Assembly (NCBI GenBank): GCA_946185345.1
Contig: CAMHJC010000018.1
Coordinates: 1 to 32,090, forward strand
Reading direction: 5' to 3'
DNA length: 32,090 nt
Origin: an uncultured Clostridia bacterium
GTDB lineage: Bacteria; Bacillota; Clostridia; Oscillospirales; Acutalibacteraceae
Shown here piece by piece: positions 7,923 to 16,134 of the stretch; position 1 is the first letter of the stretch; each line of letters begins with the position of its first letter. The notes below the pieces were generated by a model. That model ran no database searches. It was not told where the DNA came from and worked only from the letters and a program-made list of their open reading frames with translations. The position numbers and the translations under genes were made by a program.

Positions 7923-8465
7923 TTAAATATATGAAACGTACTCCCCGACGTCCTTGCGCTTGGGAGGATTCGGCTCCTGCGCGGGATAACCGATCGCAAT
8001 GAGCGCGGACACGGCCCGGCTGTCATCCAATCCGATAATACGGGCCACCTCGCACTCGTCAAATATTCCCATAATGACCGAGCCGACGCCGTAATTGTGC
8101 GCCGCCAGACAGAAGGTCTGCGCCGCTATGCCGGCGTCAAACATCTGCCATTCGTTGCCCTTGCTCGTGGTGAAGGAACCGTCCGGTTCATAGCCGCTCC
8201 TGCCTTTGACGGAAGTCAGCACCACCAGCGCAGCGGCGCCTTTGATAATGCAGGCGTTGTGTTCTCGGCCCATCACGCCTTCTTCGGCGATTTTTTCGAT
8301 GATGTCCCTGCTTTCCACTGTCACATAGCCGGCTGTCTGGCTGTTCTTCCACGAAGGCGCAAATCTGGCCGCATCGATGATGGTTTCGATTGTCTGACGG
8401 CTCACCTTTTCGTCGGTGAATTGTCTGATACTGCGCCGGGTCTTGATGCCTTCTATCAGTTCCAT
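7923..8465 (-). CDS. Nitroreductase family protein
   Basis: A 180-residue FMN-dependent oxidoreductase of the NfsB/FRase type. The FMN phosphate-binding start is seen in IKTRRSIRQFTDEKV (residues 7-21), followed by ARFAPSWKNSQ, the central LAAHNYGVGSVIMGIFDE segment and IAIGYPAQEPNPPKRKDV near the C-terminus. Length fits the smaller nitroreductases; the physiological substrate is unknown. AAGGAG lies 8 nt before the ATG. It starts 80 bp after murC with no terminator visible between, so the two may be co-transcribed. Confidence 0.92.
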   Translation of the reverse strand: MELIEGIKTRRSIRQFTDEKVSRQTIETIIDAARFAPSWKNSQTAGYVTVESRDIIEKIAEEGVMGREHNACIIKGAAALVVLTSVKGRSGYEPDGSFTTSKGNEWQMFDAGIAAQTFCLAAHNYGVGSVIMGIFDECEVARIIGLDDSRAVSALIAIGYPAQEPNPPKRKDVGEYVSYI

Positions 8466-8545
8466 AAAAAACGCTCCTTATCTGTATTCCAAGCCCGTCA
8501 GGGCTTCCGACGTTATTCACTATTGATTATTCTCTAAGCGAAGCG

Positions 8546-9940
8546 TTACTGTGCGTTCAGCCTGGCGCTCATCAGCTTGGCGCACTTGTACACGTCGCCG
8601 CAGCCCATGGTAATCACCAGATCGCCTTCCTCGGCGTTGGCGAGGACGAAATCAGCCGCTTCCTCTAAGGTGTGTTCCAGATAACAGCCCGGAATGAGCG
8701 CCTGCAGATCCTCCGATTTGATACCGAGATCGTCCCATTCTCTGCCGCCCATGATATCGGTCAGCACAACCTTGTCCGCAATCTGAAGCACGTCGGCAAA
8801 TTCCTGCATGTGCTGCTTGGTGCGGGTGTAGGTGAAAGGCTGGAATACGGCCCAGACACGCTTGTAATCCATCTCCTTGCAGGCCTGAAGCGTTGCCTCG
8901 ATCTCTGTGGGATGATGCGCGTAGTCATCGGCAATGGTGATACCGTTATGTACGGTATGAATTTCAAACCTTCTGGAAGCGCCGGAAAACATGCCCAGTC
9001 CCTTCTTCACGTCGTCCGGAGTGGCTCCGACATAAACGGAAGCCGCCGCCGCCGCAAGCGCGTTGAGAACATTGTGTTCTCCGGGAACTTTAAGGGTGAT
9101 TTCCGTGAGCTTCTCTCCGTGATACATGAGATCAAAGCTCCAGAATCCGCCGCTTACCTGCTGAACGTTGACTGCGTAATAGTCGTTTTTCGGGTCCAGA
9201 CCGAAGGTGATGATCTTTGCCTTGGTGGTATCGAGCGCCTTCAAGGTATTGGCGTCGTCGCCGTTGGCAATGACCACGCCGGTGGTCTGGTCGGCAAACT
9301 GTCTGAAGGAAGCAATGATATTGTCCAGCGTGCCGAAGTAATCCAGATGGTCGGCGTCGATATTCAGGATCACAGCCACCTCGGGCGTAATCTGAAGGAA
9401 GGTGTCCACAAATTCGCAGGCTTCGCACACCATGCGGTCGCTCTTTCCCGCTCTGCCGTAACCCTCTATGAGGGCGAGCTTGCCGCCGATCACCACGGTG
9501 GGATCAAGCTGACCGGCCATCAGAATGGTGGTAACCATGGAAGTGGTGGTTGTCTTGCCGTGAGTGCCGGAAATGGCAATGTCTCTCTTGTACCGGCGGC
9601 AGACGGCTCCCAGAAGCACCGAACGTTCGATGGTCGGCACACCCGATTCCAGCGCCGCGACCAGTTCGGGATTATCCTTTGCGATCGCTGCCGAATACAC
9701 CACCAGCTCTGCGTCGCCGATATTCTCGGCACGCTGACCGATGGCCACCTTGATGCCGAAGGAACGCAGCCGCTTCACCGTGTCGGAATTGTCGTCCACA
9801 TCCGATCCGGTGATGAATTTGCCGTCGCCCAGAAGGATATCGACCAGAGGACACATGCCGGAACCGCCTATTCCGATAAAGTGAACATGATTGACCTTAT
9901 TCAAAAGCTCGTCGTATTCTCTGATTACCTTGCTTCTCAT
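8546..9940 (-). CDS. murC: UDP-N-acetylmuramate--L-alanine ligase
   Basis: A 464-residue cytosolic Mur ligase that adds L-alanine to UDP-MurNAc in peptidoglycan precursor synthesis. The UDP-binding Rossmann start is HFIGIGGSGMCPL (about 20-32). The ATP loop is ISGTHGKTTTTS (about 123-134). The central domain has EACEFVDTFLQI and NIDADHLDYFG, and the C-terminal domain has DDYAHHPTEI and GCGDVYKCAKLM. Length matches the family. It stands apart from any division-and-cell-wall cluster and is followed by a nitroreductase. A promoter is visible upstream. Confidence 0.98.
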   Translation of the reverse strand: MRSKVIREYDELLNKVNHVHFIGIGGSGMCPLVDILLGDGKFITGSDVDDNSDTVKRLRSFGIKVAIGQRAENIGDAELVVYSAAIAKDNPELVAALESGVPTIERSVLLGAVCRRYKRDIAISGTHGKTTTTSMVTTILMAGQLDPTVVIGGKLALIEGYGRAGKSDRMVCEACEFVDTFLQITPEVAVILNIDADHLDYFGTLDNIIASFRQFADQTTGVVIANGDDANTLKALDTTKAKIITFGLDPKNDYYAVNVQQVSGGFWSFDLMYHGEKLTEITLKVPGEHNVLNALAAAAASVYVGATPDDVKKGLGMFSGASRRFEIHTVHNGITIADDYAHHPTEIEATLQACKEMDYKRVWAVFQPFTYTRTKQHMQEFADVLQIADKVVLTDIMGGREWDDLGIKSEDLQALIPGCYLEHTLEEAADFVLANAEEGDLVITMGCGDVYKCAKLMSARLNAQ

Positions 9941-9993
9941 AAAATATCAAATCCTTTTTATTGTAATAAAATAGGGATAATTCCATGCATTGT

Positions 9994-10022
9994 ATTATAC
10001 CACCTTTTTGCCTGACTGTAAA
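9994..10022 (-). promoter_or_regulatory. Sigma-A promoter of murC
   Basis: TTTACA (10017-10022), 17-bp spacer, TATAAT (9994-9999) on the minus strand, about 55 nt before the murC start codon. Confidence 0.75.
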
Positions 10023-10033
10023 GACCATAAATA

Positions 10034-10468
10034 TTAATAATCCTCCGAATACCCTGTGGCTTTGCGCACCGCCAGAATCAGGCTGCTCGCCATAATCGCC
10101 GGAATCGACAGCAGATACCAATAAGCCCAGTATTCTGGGCATATCTGTCCCATGACATTCAGATACTTGCCGGAATAATCCCATATCATCATATTCAGCC
10201 GCACGTTGAGAAGCCACCCTACGGCAAATTCCACCAGCGTTATATACAGGCTGCTCAGTCCGCACCGGCTCCATAGATCGAGATTTCTGTGGCGTTCGTT
10301 GCAGAGATGGATGAGCAGCAGACAGATTCCGCCCGTTAATGCCATCGTCCAGTGAGTCCTTCCCCGCCAGAGAATTTCAATAAGGCTGTAGCATACCGCC
10401 CCGGCGATAAAGACCGTGGCATATTCCGTTCTTTTGCGCTTTTTGCGTCTGTATTCCTGTTTTTCCAT
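10034..10468 (-). CDS. Putative ABC-transporter-type membrane protein (PF06541-like)
   Basis: A 144-residue integral membrane protein with about four hydrophobic segments (roughly 18-34, 41-54, 71-88 and 115-134) after a very basic N-terminus (KQEYRRKKRKRTEY). The segment VRLNMMIWDYSGKYLNVMGQICPEYWAYWYLLSIP is the recognisable signature of the family often named putative ABC transporter permease. No ATPase partner is next to it, so a transport role is unproven. AGAGGAG precedes the ATG. It lies upstream of murC on the same strand. Confidence 0.75.
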   Translation of the reverse strand: MEKQEYRRKKRKRTEYATVFIAGAVCYSLIEILWRGRTHWTMALTGGICLLLIHLCNERHRNLDLWSRCGLSSLYITLVEFAVGWLLNVRLNMMIWDYSGKYLNVMGQICPEYWAYWYLLSIPAIMASSLILAVRKATGYSEDY

Positions 10469-10560
10469 TTATTCAACAGCTCCTCTTCTTACAGGGATAT
10501 TCTATTATTCAGCCGGCGGCGGAATTATATGCAAAGCGGCGGACTTGCAATATCTGGCGC

Positions 10561-10615
10561 AAAAAAATTAAAAGCTCCGCACACCGGCAGATTCATTCTG
10601 CCGCCGCACGGAGCT
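10561..10615 (-). terminator. Terminator after the zinc-ribbon membrane protein gene
   Basis: Outer arms AGCTCCG/CGGAGCT (10573-10579, 10609-10615) and inner arms CGGCAG/CTGCCG form a long stem. On the minus strand it is followed by TTTAATTTTTTT (10561-10572). Confidence 0.85.
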
Positions 10616-10641
10616 GCTGAATTATTCAGTTGTGCCGACCG

Positions 10642-11361
10642 TCACACGGATACGGAAATGCCGAGTATCATGGCGGCGGCCACGATCTGAGCCGCGTTGC
10701 AGAGCACTCTGCCCCAGAAGGACATCTCGCCGCCGGTCTTTCTGGCATAATCGTTGAACATGGTAATGCTGCCCAGCATACCGATCAGTACGAATACCAC
10801 CGAAACAGTGAAAAGGAAAAACGAGAATACAAACGCAACAAAGCTCATAATTGTCATCGGGAAGAAGCAGATTGTCACGGCCTTGAATGTCTTGAAAAAG
10901 GGAAGTCTTTTCCTCTCCAGGGTGGAAAAGAAGAACTGGATGGCGGCAAATGCGGCAAGGCATCCTGCCATTGACAGCAGCGAAAAGAAGAAGATTTCCA
11001 CGCCGGATGTAGTGACGTCCTTTGAGATGAATTTGGACAGCATGGAGGAGTCAAAGCCTATCACCTTTTTAGTCACCCAGTCAACGCCGTTGCTGAATAC
11101 AACCGATGTACCCAAAGCGGCGGATATCACGTTGAGCACACCGAAAAAGATCCACATAAAATGACTTTTTACGACAGCGTCCACCGCCTTGTGCGGCTCT
11201 CTGGAAAAGAAGGCCTTAGCGCAGTCGAAGATTCCCATTCCCATGCGCTTGACATCGAATTTTCCTCTGCCCGGATCGGCATTCACCGCCGAATCACAAT
11301 TCGGGCAGGTGTTGTCGGGTCTGAGCAGCGTCCCGCAGCGTGTACAAAATCTGTTGTTCAT
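10642..11361 (-). CDS. Zinc-ribbon multi-pass membrane protein
   Basis: A 239-residue protein. The N-terminus is a zinc ribbon (CTRCGTLLRPDNTCPNC, residues about 5-21), followed by about five hydrophobic segments: WIFFGVLNVISAALGTSVVF, IFFFSLLSMAGCLAAFAAIQFFF, TICFFPMTIMSFVAFVFSFFLF and two near the C-terminus. The layout resembles Yip1-like or DUF-type membrane proteins with an N-terminal zinc ribbon. No specific function can be given. AAAGGAGAG lies 8 nt before the ATG. The gene stands alone, with a terminator downstream and a repeat element upstream. Confidence 0.7.
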   Translation of the reverse strand: MNNRFCTRCGTLLRPDNTCPNCDSAVNADPGRGKFDVKRMGMGIFDCAKAFFSREPHKAVDAVVKSHFMWIFFGVLNVISAALGTSVVFSNGVDWVTKKVIGFDSSMLSKFISKDVTTSGVEIFFFSLLSMAGCLAAFAAIQFFFSTLERKRLPFFKTFKAVTICFFPMTIMSFVAFVFSFFLFTVSVVFVLIGMLGSITMFNDYARKTGGEMSFWGRVLCNAAQIVAAAMILGISVSV

Positions 11362-11431
11362 AGTAGATTCTCTCCTTTATTGGTAAATATTTCAATACAA
11401 ATGCTGATGGGGCAAAATACCATTAAGAACC

Positions 11432-11515
11432 AGGGAAACGGTGATTAAAGGCGCAGCCGTCGATTCTTCGCCGCGAGGATACGTCTTTGAGAGGTGCGTG
11501 AATCAGCGTTTCCCT
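11432..11515. mobile_element. MITE-like 84-bp element with 15-bp terminal inverted repeats
   Basis: AGGGAAACGGTGATT (11432-11446) and AATCAGCGTTTCCCT (11501-11515) are inverted repeats matching at 14 of 15 positions, around a 54-bp GC-rich core. There is no coding capacity and no obvious target-site duplication. The right end touches the stop codon (11514-11516) of the solute-binding lipoprotein gene. It could instead be a structured RNA or terminator-like element. Confidence 0.55.
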
Positions 11516-12842
11516 AGTCCACACTGATCTCCGGAAAGGCGACTTTTACAGAGGTTTTGAAGTCGCTGACAGCCTGTTCCGAGGTTTTCAGGCCTCCTGC
11601 GCACTGGTTCATATAGGTGTTGAAGATGCCCCCGATCTCGCTGTCGTAGGTGGTCATATGGCTCATGGAGACATTGCGGGCCACTACCGAGAGCTGGTGG
11701 TAATAATTCTGGCCGCCAATGAAGGAATCCTCAAACTGTGGATCAAACCTTATCTGTGTAACCACTTCACTGCTTGCGGCAAATTCGCCTGTGGTGCGGA
11801 AGTAGCGGATGGACTGATCCATGCGTGTTTCGTCTTCCGTGCAGGCGGTAAAGAGTGAAATGAAATCTCCCGCCTCACTCTTGTTGTTGCTTCCGCTGTA
11901 AGCCGCAAACCAGCTGCCTCCCCAGCAGTAATTCGCCGGCCCCGGCACCACGGCCCAGTCGCCGTAACTGCCTTCGCCCTTCATCTTGCCGCCGCACGCC
12001 TTTTTCATGACGTACAGCATGCAGATGCCTGAGGAGAAATAGCCGAAAACACTCTGTGTGTCGCTGATGCCGGTAATCCACGCCTCCGACCACTGTTCGG
12101 CGGTGTACATCAGATGCTCTGAGGACATTTTCTGCATGTAATTGACATACGCCTGCTTGCGGGGACTGAAAACCAGGCTGCCGTCCTTCACCCACGGCTG
12201 GTCGTCCGAAGAGAGGAACGGTTTGAGCATATCCTCCTGTCCCGCAAGCATCCGGGTCTTGCCCTCCGACTGCTGGGAAATCTTCTGGGCGGTCTCGTAG
12301 AAATGATCCCAGCTGCTCACCATGGTCTGAATCTGATCGGGATTGTCGGTGCCGAGATAGGCCTTTGCCATTGACCTGCGATACATGAATATTCCCGGGT
12401 CCGCCTGCCAGCCTACCGCTTTCACGGCGCCGTGCTGGTCGGTGGCGGCTTCCACGACATAGGGGAAATATTTGTCCGGAGTGACCTCCAGGCCGAGTTC
12501 GGCAACATCCGCCGTCAGATCGGAATCTATGTATTTTTTGATATTGTCGGGAGAAAGCATAAACACGTCGGGAATATCCTCGCCGTTTTCTATCGCCTTG
12601 TTCAGTTCGGCTTCAAAATCGGCGGAATTGACTGCCCTGATACTCGCCTCAAAACTCAGGTCAAGCGGAGTGGTATTGAGAAATTCCTCCAGTTCGCTGC
12701 GGTACTCCTCGGAATACACCCAGACGATAATCTTACTCTTTCCTCCGCAGGAAGCAAGCAGGGGACACATGCACAGTATCATCGCAGCCGTCATCACAAG
12801 AGATATGATCCTTCGCAGGAATTTATTTCCGCTAAAAATCAA
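11514..12842 (-). CDS. Extracellular solute-binding lipoprotein (ABC transporter family 1-like)
   Basis: A 442-residue secreted lipoprotein. From the TTG at 12840-12842 it starts MIFSGNKFLRRII, then a hydrophobic signal segment and the lipobox LLASC, after which the cysteine would be lipidated. The mature part resembles sugar-binding proteins: IIVWVYSEEYRSELEEFL at the start, DVFMLSPDNIKKYID, a tryptophan-rich WGGSWFAAYSGS region and a C-terminal helical lobe. An upstream ATG at 12929 is rejected because a TATAAT box lies within its first codons; AAGGAG sits 8 nt before the TTG. No permease or ATPase genes are adjacent, so it is an orphan binding protein. Its stop codon abuts a MITE-like element. 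Confidence 0.85.
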   Translation of the reverse strand: MIFSGNKFLRRIISLVMTAAMILCMCPLLASCGGKSKIIVWVYSEEYRSELEEFLNTTPLDLSFEASIRAVNSADFEAELNKAIENGEDIPDVFMLSPDNIKKYIDSDLTADVAELGLEVTPDKYFPYVVEAATDQHGAVKAVGWQADPGIFMYRRSMAKAYLGTDNPDQIQTMVSSWDHFYETAQKISQQSEGKTRMLAGQEDMLKPFLSSDDQPWVKDGSLVFSPRKQAYVNYMQKMSSEHLMYTAEQWSEAWITGISDTQSVFGYFSSGICMLYVMKKACGGKMKGEGSYGDWAVVPGPANYCWGGSWFAAYSGSNNKSEAGDFISLFTACTEDETRMDQSIRYFRTTGEFAASSEVVTQIRFDPQFEDSFIGGQNYYHQLSVVARNVSMSHMTTYDSEIGGIFNTYMNQCAGGLKTSEQAVSDFKTSVKVAFPEISVD

Positions 12843-12895
12843 ATTTTTCTCTCCTTTTCGGGGTAACAATAAAGATAGTACGATGTCGATTGGCG

Positions 12896-12911
12896 ATAGG
12901 CATACGCCTAT
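12896..12911. promoter_or_regulatory. Inverted repeat at the lipoprotein transcription start
   Basis: ATAGGC-ATAC-GCCTAT, with 6-bp arms, lies at the expected transcription start of the promoter next to it. It may be an operator or a small 5' hairpin. No known regulator site is recognised. Confidence 0.45.
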
Positions 12912-12917
12912 AAAGGT

Positions 12918-12946
12918 ATTATATATCATATTCCTCCGATTTACAA
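12918..12946 (-). promoter_or_regulatory. Sigma-A promoter of the solute-binding lipoprotein
   Basis: TTGTAA (12941-12946), 17-bp spacer, TATAAT (12918-12923) on the minus strand. Transcription would start near 12911, about 70 nt before the TTG start. Confidence 0.8.
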
Positions 12947-12991
12947 GAATTATTTTATGAAAAACTCCAAAAAGGATACGGTGTCGCTGCC

Positions 12992-14056
12992 ATGCAAAAT
13001 AACTCCCGAATTCCGCTGCGTTTTCTCGTTTATCCGGCCGCGTTTTATCTGGCGGTCAGATACGCCCTTCCGCTCATCGCTCCGTTTATCATCGGACTGA
13101 GCGTCGCGGCTCTTGTTCAGAAACCGGCCGCCATGCTTTCCTCCAGAATACCCGTCTTAAGCAGGAAGGTCTGCTGCGTCATACTGACTTCCGCCATTAT
13201 TTTTACCTCGGCGGCGGTGATCGGCTTTGCGGTCTGCTCCGCCGTCAACGGCGCCATGTCATTCTGTCCGGGAATACCGCAGCATCTGGAAAGGCTCAGG
13301 CGGTTTGTCTCAGATGCCTCCTCGGGTTCGGAAGGCGCCGGCTCATGGGGAAAGTTTACGGCCTTTGCCGCTTCGGCCGCCGGCTGGTGTCTTGATTTCT
13401 TTTCGGAAAACTACCGTCAGTACCTTCCGTCGGTCATCGGCCGCTCCACAAGGCTGATATCGGGACTGCCTTCCCTGCTCACCGCGGTATTTTTCGCCGT
13501 GATGTCAGCGCTCTTTGCCTGCGGAGAATTCGCCGGCATCAGGACATCCGTCAGACAGCTGCTTCCCGGAAAGATGGCGGACACTCTGTCGCTTGTAATA
13601 AAGACTTCGGTGAACACCGTGTCGGTCCTTATCAAAACATACGGCACCATCATGCTCATCACCTTTGCCGAACTGGTCGCCGGTCTTGGACTGATGGCTC
13701 TGACAGGCCACGGGACAGGAAATATCATTACCGTCTCCCTGATCATCGCCCTCATTGATATTCTTCCGGTGCTGGGTACGGGGACGGTGCTGATTCCATG
13801 GGGACTGTTTGAACTGATCTCCGGCAGAGCCGTTTCGGGAATCATGCTGATCGTCATGTACGCCGTCATCGAGACGGTGCGCTCCCTACTCGAACCGAAA
13901 CTGATCGCAGGAAGGCTTGCCCTTCATCCGTTTTTTACGCTTGCGGGAGTATATGTAGGCGGAAAGCTGTTCGGCGCTTCGGGAATATTTGTCATGCCGC
14001 TCGCCATGATGATATTCCGCCGCATGAAGGAGCAGACAAACGGCGCCCCGGACTGA
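12992..14056 (+). CDS. AI-2E family permease / sporulation membrane protein YtvI-like
   Basis: A 354-residue integral membrane protein of the AI-2E (TqsA/YdgG, PF01594) superfamily with about seven to eight hydrophobic segments. N-terminal helices include YALPLIAPFIIGLSVAALVQKP. The conserved C-terminal core has LIIALIDILPVLGTGTVLIPWGLFELISG and then LEPKLIAGRLALHPFFTLAGVYVGGKLFG. This GTG/IPWG and P-K-hydrophobic-G arrangement is typical of YtvI, described as a sporulation integral membrane protein in Firmicutes. The ATG has only a distant AAGGA (about 15 nt). It is divergent from the lipoprotein gene. AI-2 export itself is not implied. Confidence 0.85.
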   Translation: MQNNSRIPLRFLVYPAAFYLAVRYALPLIAPFIIGLSVAALVQKPAAMLSSRIPVLSRKVCCVILTSAIIFTSAAVIGFAVCSAVNGAMSFCPGIPQHLERLRRFVSDASSGSEGAGSWGKFTAFAASAAGWCLDFFSENYRQYLPSVIGRSTRLISGLPSLLTAVFFAVMSALFACGEFAGIRTSVRQLLPGKMADTLSLVIKTSVNTVSVLIKTYGTIMLITFAELVAGLGLMALTGHGTGNIITVSLIIALIDILPVLGTGTVLIPWGLFELISGRAVSGIMLIVMYAVIETVRSLLEPKLIAGRLALHPFFTLAGVYVGGKLFGASGIFVMPLAMMIFRRMKEQTNGAPD

Positions 14057-14076
14057 TTGAGTCCGCAGCGCCGTTT
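14038..14076 (+). terminator. Stem-loop overlapping the end of the YtvI-like gene
   Basis: Arms AAACGGCGC (14038-14046) and GCGCCGTTT (14068-14076) pair perfectly, with inner arms GGACT/AGTCC. The stem includes the last codons and the stop. There is no long T-tract directly after it, so termination efficiency is uncertain. Confidence 0.5.
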
Positions 14077-14092
14077 GGTGAACACCTGTAGA

Positions 14093-14512
14093 TTATTTTT
14101 CGGAAAGTTCCGCAGGTTCGGATGCTTCGGCCGTATCACTCGGTACGGCGGATTCCTCTGCCTGTTCTTCCGTCTTTCCGCTGTCATCGGAAGCCGTCTC
14201 CGGGGAGACGGTTTTCTTTTTCTTATCATTGCCTTCCGCCTTTTGGTTGGCAAGCCGCTTGATGTACTTTTCGTCCACCATGCACTGATACATCCTGATG
14301 AATGCCATAAAAAGGAAAATCGCCATGATGACATACGGCACGTATACCGGAAATCCCGCATACACATCTCCCGAAATGCCGAAGATCACGATAAAAACCA
14401 TCACGGTATAAAACACGGCGGAAACAATTATCCTGATCCGTGTCAGTTTTTCCACCCATTCACTTGTCATACTCTCGGACAGGCCCATCATTTTGAATAT
14501 CCAGACCATCAT
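14093..14512 (-). CDS. Uncharacterised two-helix membrane protein with acidic tail
   Basis: A 139-residue protein. Two transmembrane segments (about residues 27-46, IRIIVSAVFYTVMVFIVIFG, and 53-73, FPVYVPYVIMAIFLFMAFIRM) are followed by a basic stretch (KKKKT) and a Ser/Glu/Ala-rich low-complexity acidic tail of about 45 residues. I do not recognise the family. It lies 68 bp downstream of the Sel1-repeat gene on the same strand and could be co-transcribed. Confidence 0.6.
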   Translation of the reverse strand: MMVWIFKMMGLSESMTSEWVEKLTRIRIIVSAVFYTVMVFIVIFGISGDVYAGFPVYVPYVIMAIFLFMAFIRMYQCMVDEKYIKRLANQKAEGNDKKKKTVSPETASDDSGKTEEQAEESAVPSDTAEASEPAELSEK

Positions 14513-14580
14513 ATTTCTATATCCTCCACATCAATCCATAGCCAAATACGGCACACAGTGGCAGCCATCCGCTCCCTGTG

Positions 14581-15315
14581 TCATCTGACGCCCGGAAAAC
14601 CAAGCCTGATGAGCGCTTCATTGGCGGCCGCACTGCCGGCTTTGGCCGCCCTGCGGTACCAGCCGCATGCCTCGGCGAGGTCTTTTTCCATGCCTACGCC
14701 TTTTTCGCAGCATATGCCGTAAAGCATTTCCGCCTCATGGTAGCCCGACTCCGCCGCTTTCAGAATATAAGCAGCGCCCTTCGCTCTGTCCTCCTGGGAG
14801 GCGGATTCCTGGAACGCCATTCTCATTCCGATCATGGCGCATGCCTGGGTATGACCGTTATCGGCGGCCATTTTGATGTATTCAAAGGATTTTTCGCTGT
14901 CTTTTTCCACGCCTGTACCGGTATCGTAAAGCATGCACATATTCAGCATGGCGTCTGCCGATCCCGCTTCCACGGCCGCCCTGAAATATTCCGCCGCTTT
15001 TGCGGGATTTTTCTCCTCTCCGCAAAGTCCGTTCAGGGCGCACATACCCAATCTGTTGGCGGCGTCGCCATAGCCCTGCGCAGCCGATTTTCTCCAGTAC
15101 TCGCCGGCGGCGGCTTCGTCCTTTTCCACGCCTTCGCCGATGAGCAGGAATGTGCCGTATCTGAACTGCGCCTGCGCATCGCCTCTGTCGGCGGCAATTC
15201 TGGCGGCGGCGGCGGCTTCTTCAACGCTGCGTTCCATATCATCGGTACCGTTGTAAAGCGCGTCAACCAGTTCGTTTATCTCTTCGTTTGACATGTTTTC
15301 ATAATCAAAATTCAT
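14581..15315 (-). CDS. Sel1-repeat (TPR-like) protein
   Basis: A 244-residue, probably cytosolic solenoid protein made of five to six Sel1-like repeats of about 36 residues. Examples are AQFRYGTFLLIGEGVEKDEAAAGEYWRKSAAQGYGDA, ANRLGMCALNG and ML..LYDTGTGVEKDSEKSFEYIKMAADNGH. Such repeats mediate protein-protein contacts; no enzymatic domain is present. There is no signal peptide; the N-terminus is acidic (MNFDYENMSNEEINE). It begins 30 bp after the HAD hydrolase gene, so the two form an operon. Confidence 0.88.
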   Translation of the reverse strand: MNFDYENMSNEEINELVDALYNGTDDMERSVEEAAAAARIAADRGDAQAQFRYGTFLLIGEGVEKDEAAAGEYWRKSAAQGYGDAANRLGMCALNGLCGEEKNPAKAAEYFRAAVEAGSADAMLNMCMLYDTGTGVEKDSEKSFEYIKMAADNGHTQACAMIGMRMAFQESASQEDRAKGAAYILKAAESGYHEAEMLYGICCEKGVGMEKDLAEACGWYRRAAKAGSAAANEALIRLGFPGVR

Positions 15316-15345
15316 ATAGAAGCATCTCCGTTTTCGATTCTTTGA

Positions 15346-16092
15346 TCAGTCAAGCGACTTAATCAGTCCGATCAGTTCGCTCCAGCTGTCAATCTCAATG
15401 CCGTCGTTCAATTCACACTCGCTGTCATACCTGAGGCAGGCCTTGTACCACACGGGAGTCATGCCCATGGCGGAAGAACCCTGAATGTCCGGAACAATCT
15501 GGTCGCCGCAGAACCACACCCTGTCCGCAGGAATGCCTGCCTTGGCAAGCGCCGCTTCAAATATATGTCTGCCGGGCTTGCGGAAAAGGTAGTCACAGGA
15601 CGAAATCACAAAGTCAAAATCCGCCTCGGGAATGGCGTTTTCAATTCTTCTGCGCAGCGTTTCACCGCAGAAGGAGAGGTTGCTCACCACGCCCGTGCGT
15701 ATATTTTCGCCCTTGAGAAAACGCAGCAGCTCGCCGATTCCGTCGGTTGGCGCATAAGGATTGGCCTTTTCCCAGAAGGGGAATTCCAGACTGCGCAGGT
15801 CGGTGCCGGACGGAAATTCTATGCCGTATCTGGCAAAAAGCCAGCGGAAAATGCTTTCCTCAGGGATCTCGGTCAGCCTTTTGTTCCGGGTGGCAGGATT
15901 GAAGCGGCCGAGTTCGGCATTGAGGGCCTCCATTTCGCTCTGAAGCTCCTGACCTGTCACGCCGGAAGGATTCGCCGTGCAATACCGCAGAATATGATCG
16001 AATCCGGCGGCGCCGTCGTAAGCGCCTTCCCTGACCAGCGTCTGACCGTAGTCGAACATAATAAACGCAGGTTTATTCCGATTCAGTCCCAT
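15346..16092 (-). CDS. HAD family hydrolase
   Basis: A 248-residue haloacid-dehalogenase-superfamily protein. Motif I is FDYGQTL (nucleophile Asp at about 14), motif II VVSNLS, motif III the lysine in RKPGRHIFEAAL, and motif IV CGDQIVPDIQGSSAMGM. The alpha-helical cap lies between motifs I and II. The residue two after the nucleophile is glycine instead of the usual general acid Asp, so ordinary phosphatase chemistry is uncertain. The start has GGAGGG 8 nt upstream. It is the first gene of the pair with the Sel1 protein. Confidence 0.88.
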   Translation of the reverse strand: MGLNRNKPAFIMFDYGQTLVREGAYDGAAGFDHILRYCTANPSGVTGQELQSEMEALNAELGRFNPATRNKRLTEIPEESIFRWLFARYGIEFPSGTDLRSLEFPFWEKANPYAPTDGIGELLRFLKGENIRTGVVSNLSFCGETLRRRIENAIPEADFDFVISSCDYLFRKPGRHIFEAALAKAGIPADRVWFCGDQIVPDIQGSSAMGMTPVWYKACLRYDSECELNDGIEIDSWSELIGLIKSLD

Positions 16093-16134
16093 ACATCCGT
16101 CCCTCCATGTACAATGCGCATTGAGTTGGAATTT

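Noticed and set aside
8672-10015. Long plus-strand open frame of 447 codons
   Set aside because: Antisense to murC and its promoter; composition mirrors the coding strand.
12843-12929. Upstream ATG extension of the solute-binding lipoprotein
   Set aside because: The -10 box of a good promoter lies in its first codons, and the signal peptide is normal only from the later TTG.
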